From positions 1-35,634 of the forward strand of contig SIBU01000008.1 of assembly GCA_009695005.1 (NCBI GenBank): a stretch of DNA of 35,634 nt. The letters run 5' to 3'. Made by a program: the position numbers and the translations under genes. This DNA comes from Candidatus Tayloriibacteriota bacterium. Its GTDB lineage: Bacteria > Patescibacteriota > Minisyncoccia > Phycocordibacterales > SIBU01. The notes below the pieces were generated by a model. That model was not told where the DNA came from. It ran no database searches and worked only from the letters and a program-made list of their open reading frames with translations. Below, piece after piece: positions 7,237 through 15,632 of this stretch (positions are counted from its first letter, which is position 1; each line of letters opens with the position of its first letter).

Positions 7237-8310
7237 ATGAATAAGTTTTTACAGAAAATAAAACGTCACGGCAGTTCCCTATCGTTCATAGCAGGTTTTG
7301 CCTGGGACAATATAATGTTGTCTAGAATAGATCACTTGCTAGCAAACGTACTGCTTGGTTTGTATCTTTTGCTGTCCGCCATGAGCATAATTGGTCTTAA
7401 CGCTCCAGTTGGCGAGAATTTTCGTGGACGCATAACTGAAAGGTACTCAAAATGGCTTCCATTTATTTTGCAATTTTGTTTCGGTAGTTTGTTCAGTGCA
7501 TATCTCGTGCTTTATACTAGAAGCGCCTCACTTTCATCAGACTGGCCATTTTTACTTTTTCTGGGATTTCTTGTGATCAGCAATGAGCTGTTTCGTAAAA
7601 GATATTTTTCAATTACTTTACCCTCAAGTATTTTTTTTGTTGTCTTATTTTCATATAGTATTTTCTCTATGCCAATTTTGTTCGGCAACATTAGCGACAA
7701 AATTTTTGTTTTTAGCGGTTTGTTAAGTTTCGGTGTTTTTGTGCTGTTTTCGTTTGTTTTGTTTAAAGTCGCTCCGGAAAAATTTAAAACATCTGGATTA
7801 AGATTATATGCTACTGTAACAGGACTTTTCATATTATTTAATCTGGCATATTTCAGTGGTTTTATTCCTCCGATTCCAATCTCGATCAAGGAAATAGGTG
7901 TTTTTCACCTTGTAGAACGCAATACTGATGGTAATTACACCCTAAGTTTCGAGCCATCAAAATGGCATTACATTTTTAGTGGAACCTCGAAAATTTATAA
8001 CAGATTACCTGATGAGCCCGTGTATTTGTGGAGTTCAATTTTTGCTCCAACAAAATTTAATTTACCGATTTTCCACCGCTGGCAGCATTTTGACGAGTCT
8101 TCTCTTAGTTGGAAAACTACGGACTTACTTCAATTTACTGTTGTCGGAGGCCGAGATGAAGGTTTTCGTGGTTACACAGTTAAAGCAAAAGTTTACCCGG
8201 CTAAGTGGCGTGTCGACGTTGAAACTTTGCGAGGCGATTTAGTGGGCCGTTTTGATTTTGAGATAATTGACAATCCCCTACGCAACCATCTTTTGGTGGA
8301 AAGAAGATAG
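7237..8310 (+). CDS. DUF2914 membrane protein, 357 aa
   Basis: The first 220 residues contain about six to seven membrane helices. The C-terminal 100 residues match the DUF2914 domain: IFHRWQHFDE, GGRDEGFRGYTVK, WRVDVETLRGDLVGRFDF. This domain probably lies outside the membrane and binds something, but no activity is known. The start at 7237 is the first ATG of the frame and gives a basic N-terminus (MNKFLQKIKRHG) before the first helix. It is divergent from the gene at 7067 and convergent with dsbB; no hairpin terminator separates it from dsbB. Confidence 0.85.
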   Translation: MNKFLQKIKRHGSSLSFIAGFAWDNIMLSRIDHLLANVLLGLYLLLSAMSIIGLNAPVGENFRGRITERYSKWLPFILQFCFGSLFSAYLVLYTRSASLSSDWPFLLFLGFLVISNELFRKRYFSITLPSSIFFVVLFSYSIFSMPILFGNISDKIFVFSGLLSFGVFVLFSFVLFKVAPEKFKTSGLRLYATVTGLFILFNLAYFSGFIPPIPISIKEIGVFHLVERNTDGNYTLSFEPSKWHYIFSGTSKIYNRLPDEPVYLWSSIFAPTKFNLPIFHRWQHFDESSLSWKTTDLLQFTVVGGRDEGFRGYTVKAKVYPAKWRVDVETLRGDLVGRFDFEIIDNPLRNHLLVERR

Positions 8311-8370
8311 TATTTACTTAGTTAATATATTTCAAATGAACTATCGCTACGTGTGATAATTGATTAAGGT

Positions 8371-8928
8371 TTATTTATTATAGTTTCTCAAGTGTAAAAG
8401 CATAAGCAAGACGAGGAAAAAAAACGCCGTAACAGACATCATAGGAATAGTCACAAAACCGAACTCAACAAAATATCTTACTGAACAGGAAGCTCCTCCA
8501 ACAACATCACAAGAAGGCAGTACACTGGAATCAATTGATTGCCCATAAAAGTGGTAACCGGCGATTACTGTCCCAATTATGGACAGTGCTAAGCAGTACA
8601 GATCGGCATCCCTTGTTTTTTTCCATAATGCAAGACCTAAAATCACAAATTGTGGATAGAGAAAAATTCTTTGTATCCAACAAAGTTCACAGGGTATATA
8701 TCCAATTACCTCGGAATATATAAGACTGATTAGTACTGATGCCGAAACTATCAGAAATCCGATAATTAAAGATTTCTCTTTAAAATAGTCGAGAATGAAA
8801 CTTTTCTCAGAACTTTTAGAGAAAAATCTATCCTTGATCATCATGCCAACTATACAAATAACGCTGATCAGTAACAAAATTGTTCCGAAAGACGTACTAA
8901 GATTTAAGTATTGTGTAAATTGCTCCAT
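8371..8928 (-). CDS. dsbB: Disulfide bond formation protein DsbB/BdbC-like
   Basis: This integral membrane oxidoreductase passes electrons from a thiol oxidase partner to quinone. The usual four-helix core is preceded by an extra N-terminal helix. The first cysteine pair is Cys80 and Cys83 in PCELCWIQRI, and the second is Cys140 and Cys148 in LPSCDVVGGASCS; both pairs are typical of the family. It starts three bases after the stop of the thioredoxin-like gene, so the two are an operon and probably an oxidase/re-oxidase pair. The length (185 aa) is normal. Confidence 0.93.
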   Translation of the reverse strand: MEQFTQYLNLSTSFGTILLLISVICIVGMMIKDRFFSKSSEKSFILDYFKEKSLIIGFLIVSASVLISLIYSEVIGYIPCELCWIQRIFLYPQFVILGLALWKKTRDADLYCLALSIIGTVIAGYHFYGQSIDSSVLPSCDVVGGASCSVRYFVEFGFVTIPMMSVTAFFFLVLLMLLHLRNYNK

Positions 8929-8931
8929 AAA

Positions 8932-9330
8932 CTATTTTACCGTTTCAGTAGGAAGTACACAACCTGTTTTTTCAGCCAAAACAGAAAGAGAAATTTCACC
9001 TGTTGAACTGCTTGTGTCACCAAAGTACCAAGTAGGGTAAGTGGTGATTTTTCTTTCTATACAAATTGGGGTTTGTCCGCGACTGTCAGGAGTAGAACAC
9101 TCAACGTAAGGTAAATATTGCTTTGACTTACCAAATAAAGCCTTCTGCTTTTGACAATGAGGACACCAAAACGCGCCATAAAAAGTTGCTCCCTTTTGAC
9201 CTAAACACTGCGCGAAACCATCATACTTACTAGGTCCACCGGAAACTTTACTGGCATAGAAAAGTAAACCTATTGTAAGTATTAATAGAATTATTCCGCC
9301 AATAAAGGTTGTCTTGTTTAATTGTTCCAT
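8932..9330 (-). CDS. Membrane-anchored thioredoxin-like protein, DsbA partner
   Basis: An N-terminal helix (residues about 8-26) anchors an outward-facing thioredoxin-fold domain. The active site is Cys56-Pro-His-Cys59 in FYGAFWCPHCQKQK, a CPHC motif typical of oxidising DsbA-type proteins. The cis-proline is in the TTYPTWYF stretch. The domain also resembles the thioredoxin module that is fused to VKOR in other bacteria. It sits directly upstream of dsbB in the same operon, which argues that it is the thiol oxidase that DsbB recharges. It has additional cysteines (Cys42, and three after the active site). Confidence 0.9.
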   Translation of the reverse strand: MEQLNKTTFIGGIILLILTIGLLFYASKVSGGPSKYDGFAQCLGQKGATFYGAFWCPHCQKQKALFGKSKQYLPYVECSTPDSRGQTPICIERKITTYPTWYFGDTSSSTGEISLSVLAEKTGCVLPTETVK

Positions 9331-9379
9331 TTTTTATAATATATGATTTATATGTGCCATTATATCATCACTGTCACTG

Positions 9380-9408
9380 TTGTAAAATTTTTGAAACTAG
9401 AGGATAAT
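9380..9408 (+). promoter_or_regulatory. Promoter of the doxX operon
   Basis: TTGTAA and GATAAT are separated by 17 bases, about 30 bases before the doxX start. The match is good but untested. Confidence 0.5.
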
Positions 9409-9438
9409 ATTAATATAGTAGCTAATTAAAATTGATTT

Positions 9439-9843
9439 ATGATAAAAAAGTGCTGTGCAGTTACAAACTCAGATTTAGGAATTTTAGTAATTCGTTTTTC
9501 TTTGGCTCTCGTTTTCATTATTCACGGTCTTGCTAAATTTCAAAACATGCAAGGTACACTTGCATTTTTCACAAGCCTAAGTATTTGGCCTGCGTTTGCA
9601 TATCTTGTTGCTGGAATTGAACTCTTTGGAGGAATTTTGCTTTTAGTTGGTTTTTTGACACCTTGGATGTCACTTGCCTTGGGATTAAACATGATGATGG
9701 CAATTCTTTTGGTTAAAATAAATAAGCCTTTCTTGGGTGGTTACGAATATGATTTAACATTAATGCTCGCTTCTCTTGGGCTGTCTCTACTTGGTACCGG
9801 TAAGTACACCATATGTCCTTGTGGAAAGGATTCTAAAAAGTAG
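9439..9843 (+). CDS. DoxX-family membrane protein, 134 aa
   Basis: Four membrane helices show the DoxX pattern: LVIRFSLALVFIIHGLAKFQ, then AGIELFGGILLLVGFLTPW, LALGLNMMMAILLVK and a last helix near LLGTGKY. Members are linked to redox processes and thiol stress but the reaction is poorly known. The C-terminus carries CPCG, and the N-terminus carries CC, so the protein may take part in thiol chemistry, which fits its place next to the thioredoxin/DsbB operon. It is the first gene of a plus-strand run ending at 12311. Confidence 0.88.
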   Translation: MIKKCCAVTNSDLGILVIRFSLALVFIIHGLAKFQNMQGTLAFFTSLSIWPAFAYLVAGIELFGGILLLVGFLTPWMSLALGLNMMMAILLVKINKPFLGGYEYDLTLMLASLGLSLLGTGKYTICPCGKDSKK

Positions 9844-9869
9844 TCAGGTCTCATTCAATTTAATTGTCT

Positions 9870-10289
9870 ATGGAAAAAAAGCCAAAAGTTGCAATGGTTT
9901 TCGGTGTTTTTGATATTCTTCACGCTGGTCACAAACATTTTATTGAAAGCGCTTCATTTTTGGCTGAAAAACTTGTGATTGTTTTAGCTTCAGACGAGAA
10001 TGTCTTAAATCTAAAGGGCGAATTTCCAATTAATATGTTTAATGATCGTTTACAATCACTAAGTAAGCTATTTCCTGATGTAAAAATTGTAAAAGGAGAC
10101 GATGAACTCGGTAAATGGAACATTGTTTCGGTGATAAAACCCGATTTGATTATTTTCGGCTACGATCAAGAAAAAATGAAAGAGGCACTGAGCTCGCGTG
10201 CTGGAATTTTTTCAGCTACCAACTTAGTTTCCATATCAAAGTACAAAGATGGATCACTTCACTCATCAACTCTTAGAAAAATGCTATAA
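9870..10289 (+). CDS. Cytidylyltransferase-like nucleotidyltransferase, 139 aa
   Basis: The N-terminal motif GVFDILHAGHKHF contains the H-x-G-H signature of nucleotidyltransferases that join a nucleoside triphosphate to a phosphorylated substrate. Family relatives include glycerol-3-phosphate cytidylyltransferase (TagD) and archaeal-type FAD synthetase. The C-terminal ISKYKDGSLHSSTLRK replaces the usual ISTTKIR-type signature. I choose the ATG at 9870 over a TTG at 9864. The substrate cannot be named; given the PAP2 phosphatase and PG-binding neighbours, a wall or lipid precursor is possible, while an FAD synthetase role is equally open. It starts 26 bases after doxX. Confidence 0.85.
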   Translation: MEKKPKVAMVFGVFDILHAGHKHFIESASFLAEKLVIVLASDENVLNLKGEFPINMFNDRLQSLSKLFPDVKIVKGDDELGKWNIVSVIKPDLIIFGYDQEKMKEALSSRAGIFSATNLVSISKYKDGSLHSSTLRKML

Positions 10290-10297
10290 TTAGAAGC

Positions 10298-10840
10298 ATG
10301 CCAGACTACAATACTTACTTATTTTCACTTATAAATAGCATTTCCGGACAGTCCGATTTCCTTGACACGATCATTGTATTTTTTGCCCATTATCTTGCTT
10401 ATGTCTTGATTTTTACTTTCATTATTTTGATATTTTTCTCAAGTGCTTTATACAAAAGCAAGATTCACCTTTTTTTAAGCGCGCTTATCGGTTTTGCTTT
10501 TGGTCGCGGTGTCGTTGTGGAGCTTTTCAGATTTCTTTATCACCACCCAAGACCCTCGATTATTTTATCAAATGTGCATCCCCTGCTTGTTGAAACAAGT
10601 TATTCATTTCCGTCAGGGCATACCACGGCTTTTTTTACACTTTCGTTCGTTATGTGGAACTACAACAAAAGTTTAGGCATAGTTTTCTTTATATTTAGTA
10701 CAATCATGGGTATTGCAAGGATAGCGGCTGGAATTCATTACCCTCTGGATATAATGGCAGGAGCAATCATTGGATTACTTATTGGCTTTGCCACTACTCG
10801 AATTGTTAATGTATTTATGAACAAATACACAAAAATTTAA
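10298..10840 (+). CDS. PAP2-family phosphatase (undecaprenyl-diphosphatase-like), 180 aa
   Basis: This is an integral membrane phosphatase with five to six helices. The three phosphatase motifs are visible: R-x6-RP in RFLYHHPRP (Arg in place of the usual Lys), PSGHTT in the centre, and R-x5-H in ARIAAGIHYPLDI. Members remove phosphate from undecaprenyl diphosphate or phosphatidate; recycling of the wall-lipid carrier is the likeliest role. It starts eight bases after the nucleotidyltransferase, so the genes are one operon. Confidence 0.9.
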   Translation: MPDYNTYLFSLINSISGQSDFLDTIIVFFAHYLAYVLIFTFIILIFFSSALYKSKIHLFLSALIGFAFGRGVVVELFRFLYHHPRPSIILSNVHPLLVETSYSFPSGHTTAFFTLSFVMWNYNKSLGIVFFIFSTIMGIARIAAGIHYPLDIMAGAIIGLLIGFATTRIVNVFMNKYTKI

Positions 10841-10856
10841 ATTGGCTGTCATTTTA

Positions 10857-12311
10857 ATGTTTTCTCTACTAAAAAAATTAATTTTTAGGAAACCCAAGAT
10901 ATTTATCGCTATCTTTCTATTTTTTTTCACATTTCAATTTATAGATACATCTGCCGATGCTCCCACAGTAGTTTCTTTTGTTTCTACCGAGTCAATTGAA
11001 TCGGCACAAGTGGCAAATTTGACCTGGTCAATTAACGGGGGTGGGCATACTTTGATGGTGCCTTGTATTCAAGGCGTTAAGTTGTTCTATGATTCAAACA
11101 AGACAGTTTTTCCATGTGGCACTCGAGTGTCAGTAAGCAAACAGGCCAGTGACGGAATATCGCTTGTGATTGTGAATGTAAGTGGAAGTATGAGAATTAT
11201 AACTGCTAGGATTATTCCAAAAGACGCATACGCAAAAGACTATGACCTAGGTGCGAGAGAAACCTCTGTGACAGTTTATCCAGTGAATCAGCCTATTACC
11301 GGTTTTTTTTCAAATGCTACAACCACTAAATCTGGAACAGCTACTATTTTTTACTGGACATCTAAACATCTAGATGGAGTCAATATAAAAATTTCGTGTA
11401 ACGAATCTGTCACAGCCACATTGCCAACACTTGGAGGGAAGTTTGTTCCATGCGACAAAATGATTTTCCCAACGGATTTACCCGGTACAGGATTAACCTC
11501 AATAATGTTCGCTAATCCCTCAAGTATCGATCAGCCTGTTGATATAACACTTTTCCCTGCAATGGCTGCGGGCTTTTATGATGGTTTACATCCAAACACT
11601 ATTAATCTTTCGATTGCAAGTGATGCACAAAAGCCAGTTTCGATTTTGTTTTACCCAAATAAGTCGAAAATATCATCTGGTGAGCTCATATATTTGAACT
11701 GGTCAATAACCAATGCGGTTGGTGCTAACATTAAATTTACCTGCTCAACCAACATAAAATTGCAAAGTTTTACTGCAACTGCCATAACTGATATCTTGTG
11801 TGGAGAATACGCCTGGGTTAACCCCTTAAGTGCTTCAAGTACCATCGCAATAAATGTCAGTGGGCAAAATCAAGAGTCGGAGATAGTTTCTGTCACTATA
11901 TTTCCATATTTAAAAGACAAAACTTACGATGCAAGACAGAGCCGTTCGTTTAACTTACAGGTAGACCCAGCGAAAACTCTAATTCTCCAAACTGAAATCC
12001 CCATTGTGCCAACTTTATCCACTTCTACAACTGTAGTATTACCTCCTGTGACTATTAACGCAAAGAAGGATGTTTTTGCTCGATGGCTAGGTCCTGGCTC
12101 TAAAGGAGAGGATGTAAAACTTCTTCAAATATTTTTAGCTAAAGATAAGAAAATCTATCCTGAAGGTTACAAGACTGGATATTATGGAAAAACAACAAAG
12201 TCTGCTGTTGGACGATATCAACTGAAGTACAAGATTATTCTCACAGCTAAGGATTCTATTTACGGCACCTTGGATCCAATAACAAGATATCTTCTCAATT
12301 CACAACAGTAA
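10857..12311 (+). CDS. Exported Ig-like protein with peptidoglycan-binding domain, 484 aa
   Basis: I take the ATG at 10857; the longer frame starts with a TTG at 10842. A signal peptide is clear: basic KKLIFRKPK, a hydrophobic core of Ile, Phe and Leu, and a likely cleavage near TSADA. Three Ig-like modules follow, each starting with a W-containing strand and each with two cysteines: VPCIQG/FPCGTR, ISCNES/VPCDKM and FTCSTN/ILCGEY. The last 80 residues match peptidoglycan-binding domain type 1 (LGPGSKGEDVKLLQIFLA, TGYYGKTTKSAVGRYQ). It probably sits on the cell wall. It ends the doxX operon, and its paired cysteines make it a likely client of the disulfide system upstream. Confidence 0.85.
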   Translation: MFSLLKKLIFRKPKIFIAIFLFFFTFQFIDTSADAPTVVSFVSTESIESAQVANLTWSINGGGHTLMVPCIQGVKLFYDSNKTVFPCGTRVSVSKQASDGISLVIVNVSGSMRIITARIIPKDAYAKDYDLGARETSVTVYPVNQPITGFFSNATTTKSGTATIFYWTSKHLDGVNIKISCNESVTATLPTLGGKFVPCDKMIFPTDLPGTGLTSIMFANPSSIDQPVDITLFPAMAAGFYDGLHPNTINLSIASDAQKPVSILFYPNKSKISSGELIYLNWSITNAVGANIKFTCSTNIKLQSFTATAITDILCGEYAWVNPLSASSTIAINVSGQNQESEIVSVTIFPYLKDKTYDARQSRSFNLQVDPAKTLILQTEIPIVPTLSTSTTVVLPPVTINAKKDVFARWLGPGSKGEDVKLLQIFLAKDKKIYPEGYKTGYYGKTTKSAVGRYQLKYKIILTAKDSIYGTLDPITRYLLNSQQ

Positions 12312-12347
12312 ATTAAGAAAGTTCAATGGAAGTTTCTCTATTTCATT

Positions 12348-12686
12348 CTAGGCGGACAAACCTCTAAGTGCTCCAGTTAAGATTACATTTTTAATATCGC
12401 GAAGCATAAATCCAACTACAGTTAATGTTCCGAGGAAGGCAATTTGAATTGCCAATTTTGTATTGAGTAGAGCACTAACTATAAAATACGTGAAGTTTTG
12501 AATTTCAAACAAGCTCGGCATGTTTTGCAATACATGAGGCATTGACACAAAAAAACTAGAAACAGCAACAAGCGACATTAAAACAGCAAGTTTTGGTACA
12601 AAAACTCTAGGTAGACTTTTAAGTCCATAAATGAATCTCACCCTCATCATTATTTTATTTTTTAAAACTAAATCTTCGTAATTCAT
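12348..12686 (-). CDS. Small membrane protein paired with the sigma factor, 112 aa
   Basis: Two to three hydrophobic segments are visible (residues about 29-47, 64-80 and 78-98), separated by short charged loops. The start lies four bases after the stop of the ECF sigma factor gene, so they are co-transcribed. Genes in this position after ECF sigma factors often encode anti-sigma factors; here the cytoplasmic N-terminus is only about 28 residues and lacks a recognisable zinc-binding anti-sigma motif. A regulatory role is inference. Confidence 0.7.
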   Translation of the reverse strand: MNYEDLVLKNKIMMRVRFIYGLKSLPRVFVPKLAVLMSLVAVSSFFVSMPHVLQNMPSLFEIQNFTYFIVSALLNTKLAIQIAFLGTLTVVGFMLRDIKNVILTGALRGLSA

Positions 12687-12690
12687 ATAT

Positions 12691-13290
12691 TTACATATTA
12701 TTAATACCTATTTTTTTTAATTCCTTTTTAGCCCTGTGAATCCTAGCTCTAACTGCACCAAGAGATATGCCTTCGATCCTGGCAATATCCTTCTGGGCCT
12801 TCCCTTCCACTGAATACAACTTCAACACTCTTCCTAAAATTACAGGCAATTTGGATATGAGTGATAGTACATAATCGGTGTCCAATCTTTGTTCGTGTAG
12901 GACACCCTCCTCCTTCGATGGAACAAGCTCCTGAATTTCCGGATCAAGATCTGCCAAATAGACTCGCTCTCCTTTAATCTTCTTATACTTTGTAAAACAA
13001 GTGTTTATCAAAATTTTATAGCCCCAAGATTTAAATGAAGCACCCTCTTGTACTTTAAATTTTGAAGCATTTAAATATATTTTGACAAATGCTTCCTGCA
13101 CGATATCTCGAACGGTTTCAGGGTCATTCAAAATAATATGATTTGCTTTGCGTAAAAAAGCTTCCTCGTATCTATCTACTAAAACAGAAAAAGCGTCAGG
13201 CACCGTAACCGACAGAGCCAGTATCTCTTCATCCTTCCTTGTATCCAGCAGATTATTTGAATTTATTGTTTCATCTAACAGTGATGTCAT
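12691..13290 (-). CDS. ECF-type RNA polymerase sigma factor, 199 aa
   Basis: Region 2 runs from about residue 28 to 98: FSVLVDRYEEAFLRKANHI, DIVQEAFVKIYLNASKF and SFKSWGYKILINTC are typical. Region 4 is at about 140-195, with the helix-turn-helix AQKDIARIEGISLGAVRARI. Region 3 is missing, as expected for ECF sigma factors. It would direct RNA polymerase to an alternative promoter set, perhaps for stress or envelope genes. It is followed after four bases by a small membrane protein that may control it. Confidence 0.92.
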   Translation of the reverse strand: MTSLLDETINSNNLLDTRKDEEILALSVTVPDAFSVLVDRYEEAFLRKANHIILNDPETVRDIVQEAFVKIYLNASKFKVQEGASFKSWGYKILINTCFTKYKKIKGERVYLADLDPEIQELVPSKEEGVLHEQRLDTDYVLSLISKLPVILGRVLKLYSVEGKAQKDIARIEGISLGAVRARIHRAKKELKKIGINNM

Positions 13291-13431
13291 GGTGTCGAAA
13301 ATAGTAGAGGAATAATTACTTCTATGTATTTAGCTCTTTGATTATATCGGTCTTCTTACTCTATTTCAACCACAATTTTGACCAAAATGTTACAGCAATA
13401 TTTGATAGATCTAACTCTAGGTGTTACTCTC

Positions 13432-13437
13432 TATAAT
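13432..13437 (+). promoter_or_regulatory. -10 element before the 74-aa gene
   Basis: A perfect TATAAT lies 30 bases before the ATG at 13468. A TTGATA at 13402 is too far upstream (24 bases) for an ideal -35. The position argues against the longer frame starting at 13378 or 13387. Confidence 0.45.
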
Positions 13438-13467
13438 AGCAATGTAACTCTAACCAAAGGAAGTGAG

Positions 13468-13692
13468 ATGAAATGGTCTGAAGTTGTAAAACTACCTACC
13501 GGTTCACCTCTTATGCGAATCGGAGGTAATAGACAAGCAGTTCTTGTGGATAAAAATGAAATAACAAGAGGGATAACAGTTTCCTACTTGGACACACCGT
13601 CCTTGGAAGAAAGGTCAAGCCCAAGCGAGTTTGAATTACCCAAGGCTAAAAGAGATGGCGTGATATATCAATTAGAATTCCACTTTTTATAG
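13468..13692 (+). CDS. Hypothetical protein, 74 aa
   Basis: The frame is open from 13378 (TTG), but I choose the ATG at 13468: it is preceded by AGGAAGTGAG, a plausible ribosome-binding site, and by a TATAAT at 13432 that would otherwise be inside the gene. The product (MKWSEVVKLPTGSPLMRIGG onward) looks like a small beta-rich protein. No family was recognised. It is a single-gene unit with a strong terminator overlapping its stop codon. Confidence 0.55.
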   Translation: MKWSEVVKLPTGSPLMRIGGNRQAVLVDKNEITRGITVSYLDTPSLEERSSPSEFELPKAKRDGVIYQLEFHFL

Positions 13693-13716
13693 AGACCGTC
13701 GGTCTCTTTTTTTTAA
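13691..13716 (+). terminator. Terminator of the 74-aa gene
   Basis: AGAGACC and GGTCTCT form a 7-bp stem with a 3-base loop, followed by a run of T residues. The stem begins inside the stop codon. Confidence 0.9.
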
Positions 13717-13726
13717 TAATTAACAT

Positions 13727-13776
13727 TTGACAAAGAGTATTTTTTTTGCTTTACTTGTGGACTGAGCCACCGGCTC
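13727..13776 (+). promoter_or_regulatory. typA promoter and leader hairpin
   Basis: TTGACA at 13727 and TTTACT at 13750 are separated by 17 bases. Transcription would start near 13761, directly before GAGCC-acc-GGCTC (13764-13776), which is followed by TTTTTACTTTTATTTT and the typA ATG at 13793. The hairpin plus U-tract at the very 5' end looks like a small terminator or a 5'-protecting stem. Confidence 0.5.
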
Positions 13777-13792
13777 TTTTTACTTTTATTTT

Positions 13793-15589
13793 ATGGAAAT
13801 ACGAAATATTGCAATTATAGCTCACGTAGACCACGGCAAAACCACCCTCACTGATGCTTTGATGCGCCAGACAGGTATGGTCAAGGATGAAAAGGCTAGT
13901 ATGGATTCAAACGCTCTAGAACAGGAGCGTGGTATTACTATTTATTCAAAAAACTGCTCTCTTTACTACAAAGATACAAAAATAAATATTGTAGACACGC
14001 CAGGTCATGCTGACTTCGGTTCTGAAGTTGAACGTGTGCTTCGTTCTATTGATACAGTGCTTCTACTTGTGGACGCTCAAGAAGGTCCAATGCCACAGAC
14101 TCGCTTTGTACTGAAAAAGTCTTTGGAATTGGGACTAAAACCTATAGTTATTATAAACAAGATTGATAAACCTGCTGCCAGAATTAACGAAGTTCATGAT
14201 GAAATCCTTGAATTATTTCTTGAATTAGGTGCATCAGAAAAGCAGATCGACTTTAAAACAGTGTACGCAATTGGTAGACAGGGTATTGCTAAAATTAATT
14301 TAGCAGATGAATCAAAGGATTTAAATCCTCTACTAGATCTTATACTCACTGAAGTTCCGCCAGCTGGGAAAACAACTTCCTTACCACTAAGAATGCAACC
14401 GTTTAATCTCGCTTATGACAATTTTCTTGGACGTCTTGCAATTGGACGAATTTATGACGGAACTATTAAACAGGGGTCTACAGTATTTCTGAAAAAACCT
14501 ACAGGTGACGAAATAGAAACCGGAAAGATTACAAAATTGTTTACATTTGAAGGAATAACCAGAAAGGAAGTGTCAGAAGCTGGTGCTGGAGATATTGTTA
14601 TGGTTGCAGGATTGCCCACTGTCTATATTGGAGAGACGATAACTGATCTTGAAACTGTGCCCCCATTGCCAGCAATTGCAGTTGATGAGCCGACGATTTC
14701 TCTAAACTTCTTGGTTAATGACTCTCCTCTTGCTGGGCGAGAAGGCAAATTAGTTACAACTAGACAAATTCGTGCTCGCTTAGAAAAAGAACTTGAGGTG
14801 AATGTCGGTCTTAAGGTTGATTTTTCTGGTGGTGATATTTATAAAGTTTATGGTCGTGGAGAACTTCACGTCTCCATTCTTTTAGAGTATATGCGACGAG
14901 AGGGTTTTGAGTTACAGGTCTCACAACCACAGGTTATAATTAAAGAAGTTGATGGCAAGAAGGTAGAACCATTTGAGGAGGCAATTGTTGATGTGCGTAC
15001 CGAAAATGCAAGTTCAGTTATTCAAAAGCTTTCCCGTAGAAAAGGAATTCTTATGGAGCACAAAGAGCATGAAAACATTGCTCGTCTAACTTTTGAAATT
15101 CCAACCAGAGGACTTCTAGGTTATAGAGGTGAATTTGTTATTGATACTAAAGGTGAAGGATTGTTATCATCACGTTTTATTGGTTTCAAACCCTACGTCG
15201 GTCTAATAGAAAAGCATTCATTCGGTTCAATGATTTCAATGGAAACTGGTACAGCACTAGCATATTCAATTTGGAACCTTCAGGAACGCGGGACCATCTA
15301 TATTGACCCTGCTTCACCTGTATACGAGGGAATGATCATCGGAAATGTTACCAAAGGAGAAGACATGGATGTAAATCCTACTAAAAATAAACAACTTACA
15401 AATGTTCGTATGTCCGGTAACGACGATGCCATCCTTATTATTCCACCCCTACTACTTACAATTGAGAGAGGACTGGAAATTATGCAAGGTGATGAGTATC
15501 TAGAAATCACTCCTAAATCTGTACGTCTACGCAAACAACACCTCACACGTGCTGACAGAGCGAGGGCGTTAAGGAAGGAAGATAAATAA
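13793..15589 (+). CDS. typA: Ribosome-associated GTPase TypA/BipA, 598 aa
   Basis: This translational GTPase binds the ribosome and helps subunit assembly and stress adaptation. G1 is AHVDHGKTTL (residues about 10-19), the switch region has QERGITI, G3 is DTPGHADF, and G4 is NKID. EF-G-like domains follow: a beta-barrel, domain III, domain V (GRGELHVSILLEYMRREGFE) and the BipA-specific C-terminal domain (LTNVRMSGNDDA, RKQHLTRADRARALRKE). Length and all motifs are normal. It has its own promoter and a short hairpin leader. Confidence 0.97.
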   Translation: MEIRNIAIIAHVDHGKTTLTDALMRQTGMVKDEKASMDSNALEQERGITIYSKNCSLYYKDTKINIVDTPGHADFGSEVERVLRSIDTVLLLVDAQEGPMPQTRFVLKKSLELGLKPIVIINKIDKPAARINEVHDEILELFLELGASEKQIDFKTVYAIGRQGIAKINLADESKDLNPLLDLILTEVPPAGKTTSLPLRMQPFNLAYDNFLGRLAIGRIYDGTIKQGSTVFLKKPTGDEIETGKITKLFTFEGITRKEVSEAGAGDIVMVAGLPTVYIGETITDLETVPPLPAIAVDEPTISLNFLVNDSPLAGREGKLVTTRQIRARLEKELEVNVGLKVDFSGGDIYKVYGRGELHVSILLEYMRREGFELQVSQPQVIIKEVDGKKVEPFEEAIVDVRTENASSVIQKLSRRKGILMEHKEHENIARLTFEIPTRGLLGYRGEFVIDTKGEGLLSSRFIGFKPYVGLIEKHSFGSMISMETGTALAYSIWNLQERGTIYIDPASPVYEGMIIGNVTKGEDMDVNPTKNKQLTNVRMSGNDDAILIIPPLLLTIERGLEIMQGDEYLEITPKSVRLRKQHLTRADRARALRKEDK

Positions 15590-15611
15590 AAAAAGCGTGT
15601 TTTTTGCACGC
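15587..15611 (-). terminator. Terminator between typA and the minus-strand gene
   Basis: GCGTG and CACGC pair around a 7-base loop. On the minus strand the stem is followed by TTTTTTT, so it mainly serves the gene at 15633. It overlaps the end of typA mRNA and may stop that transcript less efficiently. Confidence 0.7.
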
Positions 15612-15632
15612 CCATTCGTTAAACTGAAAAAG

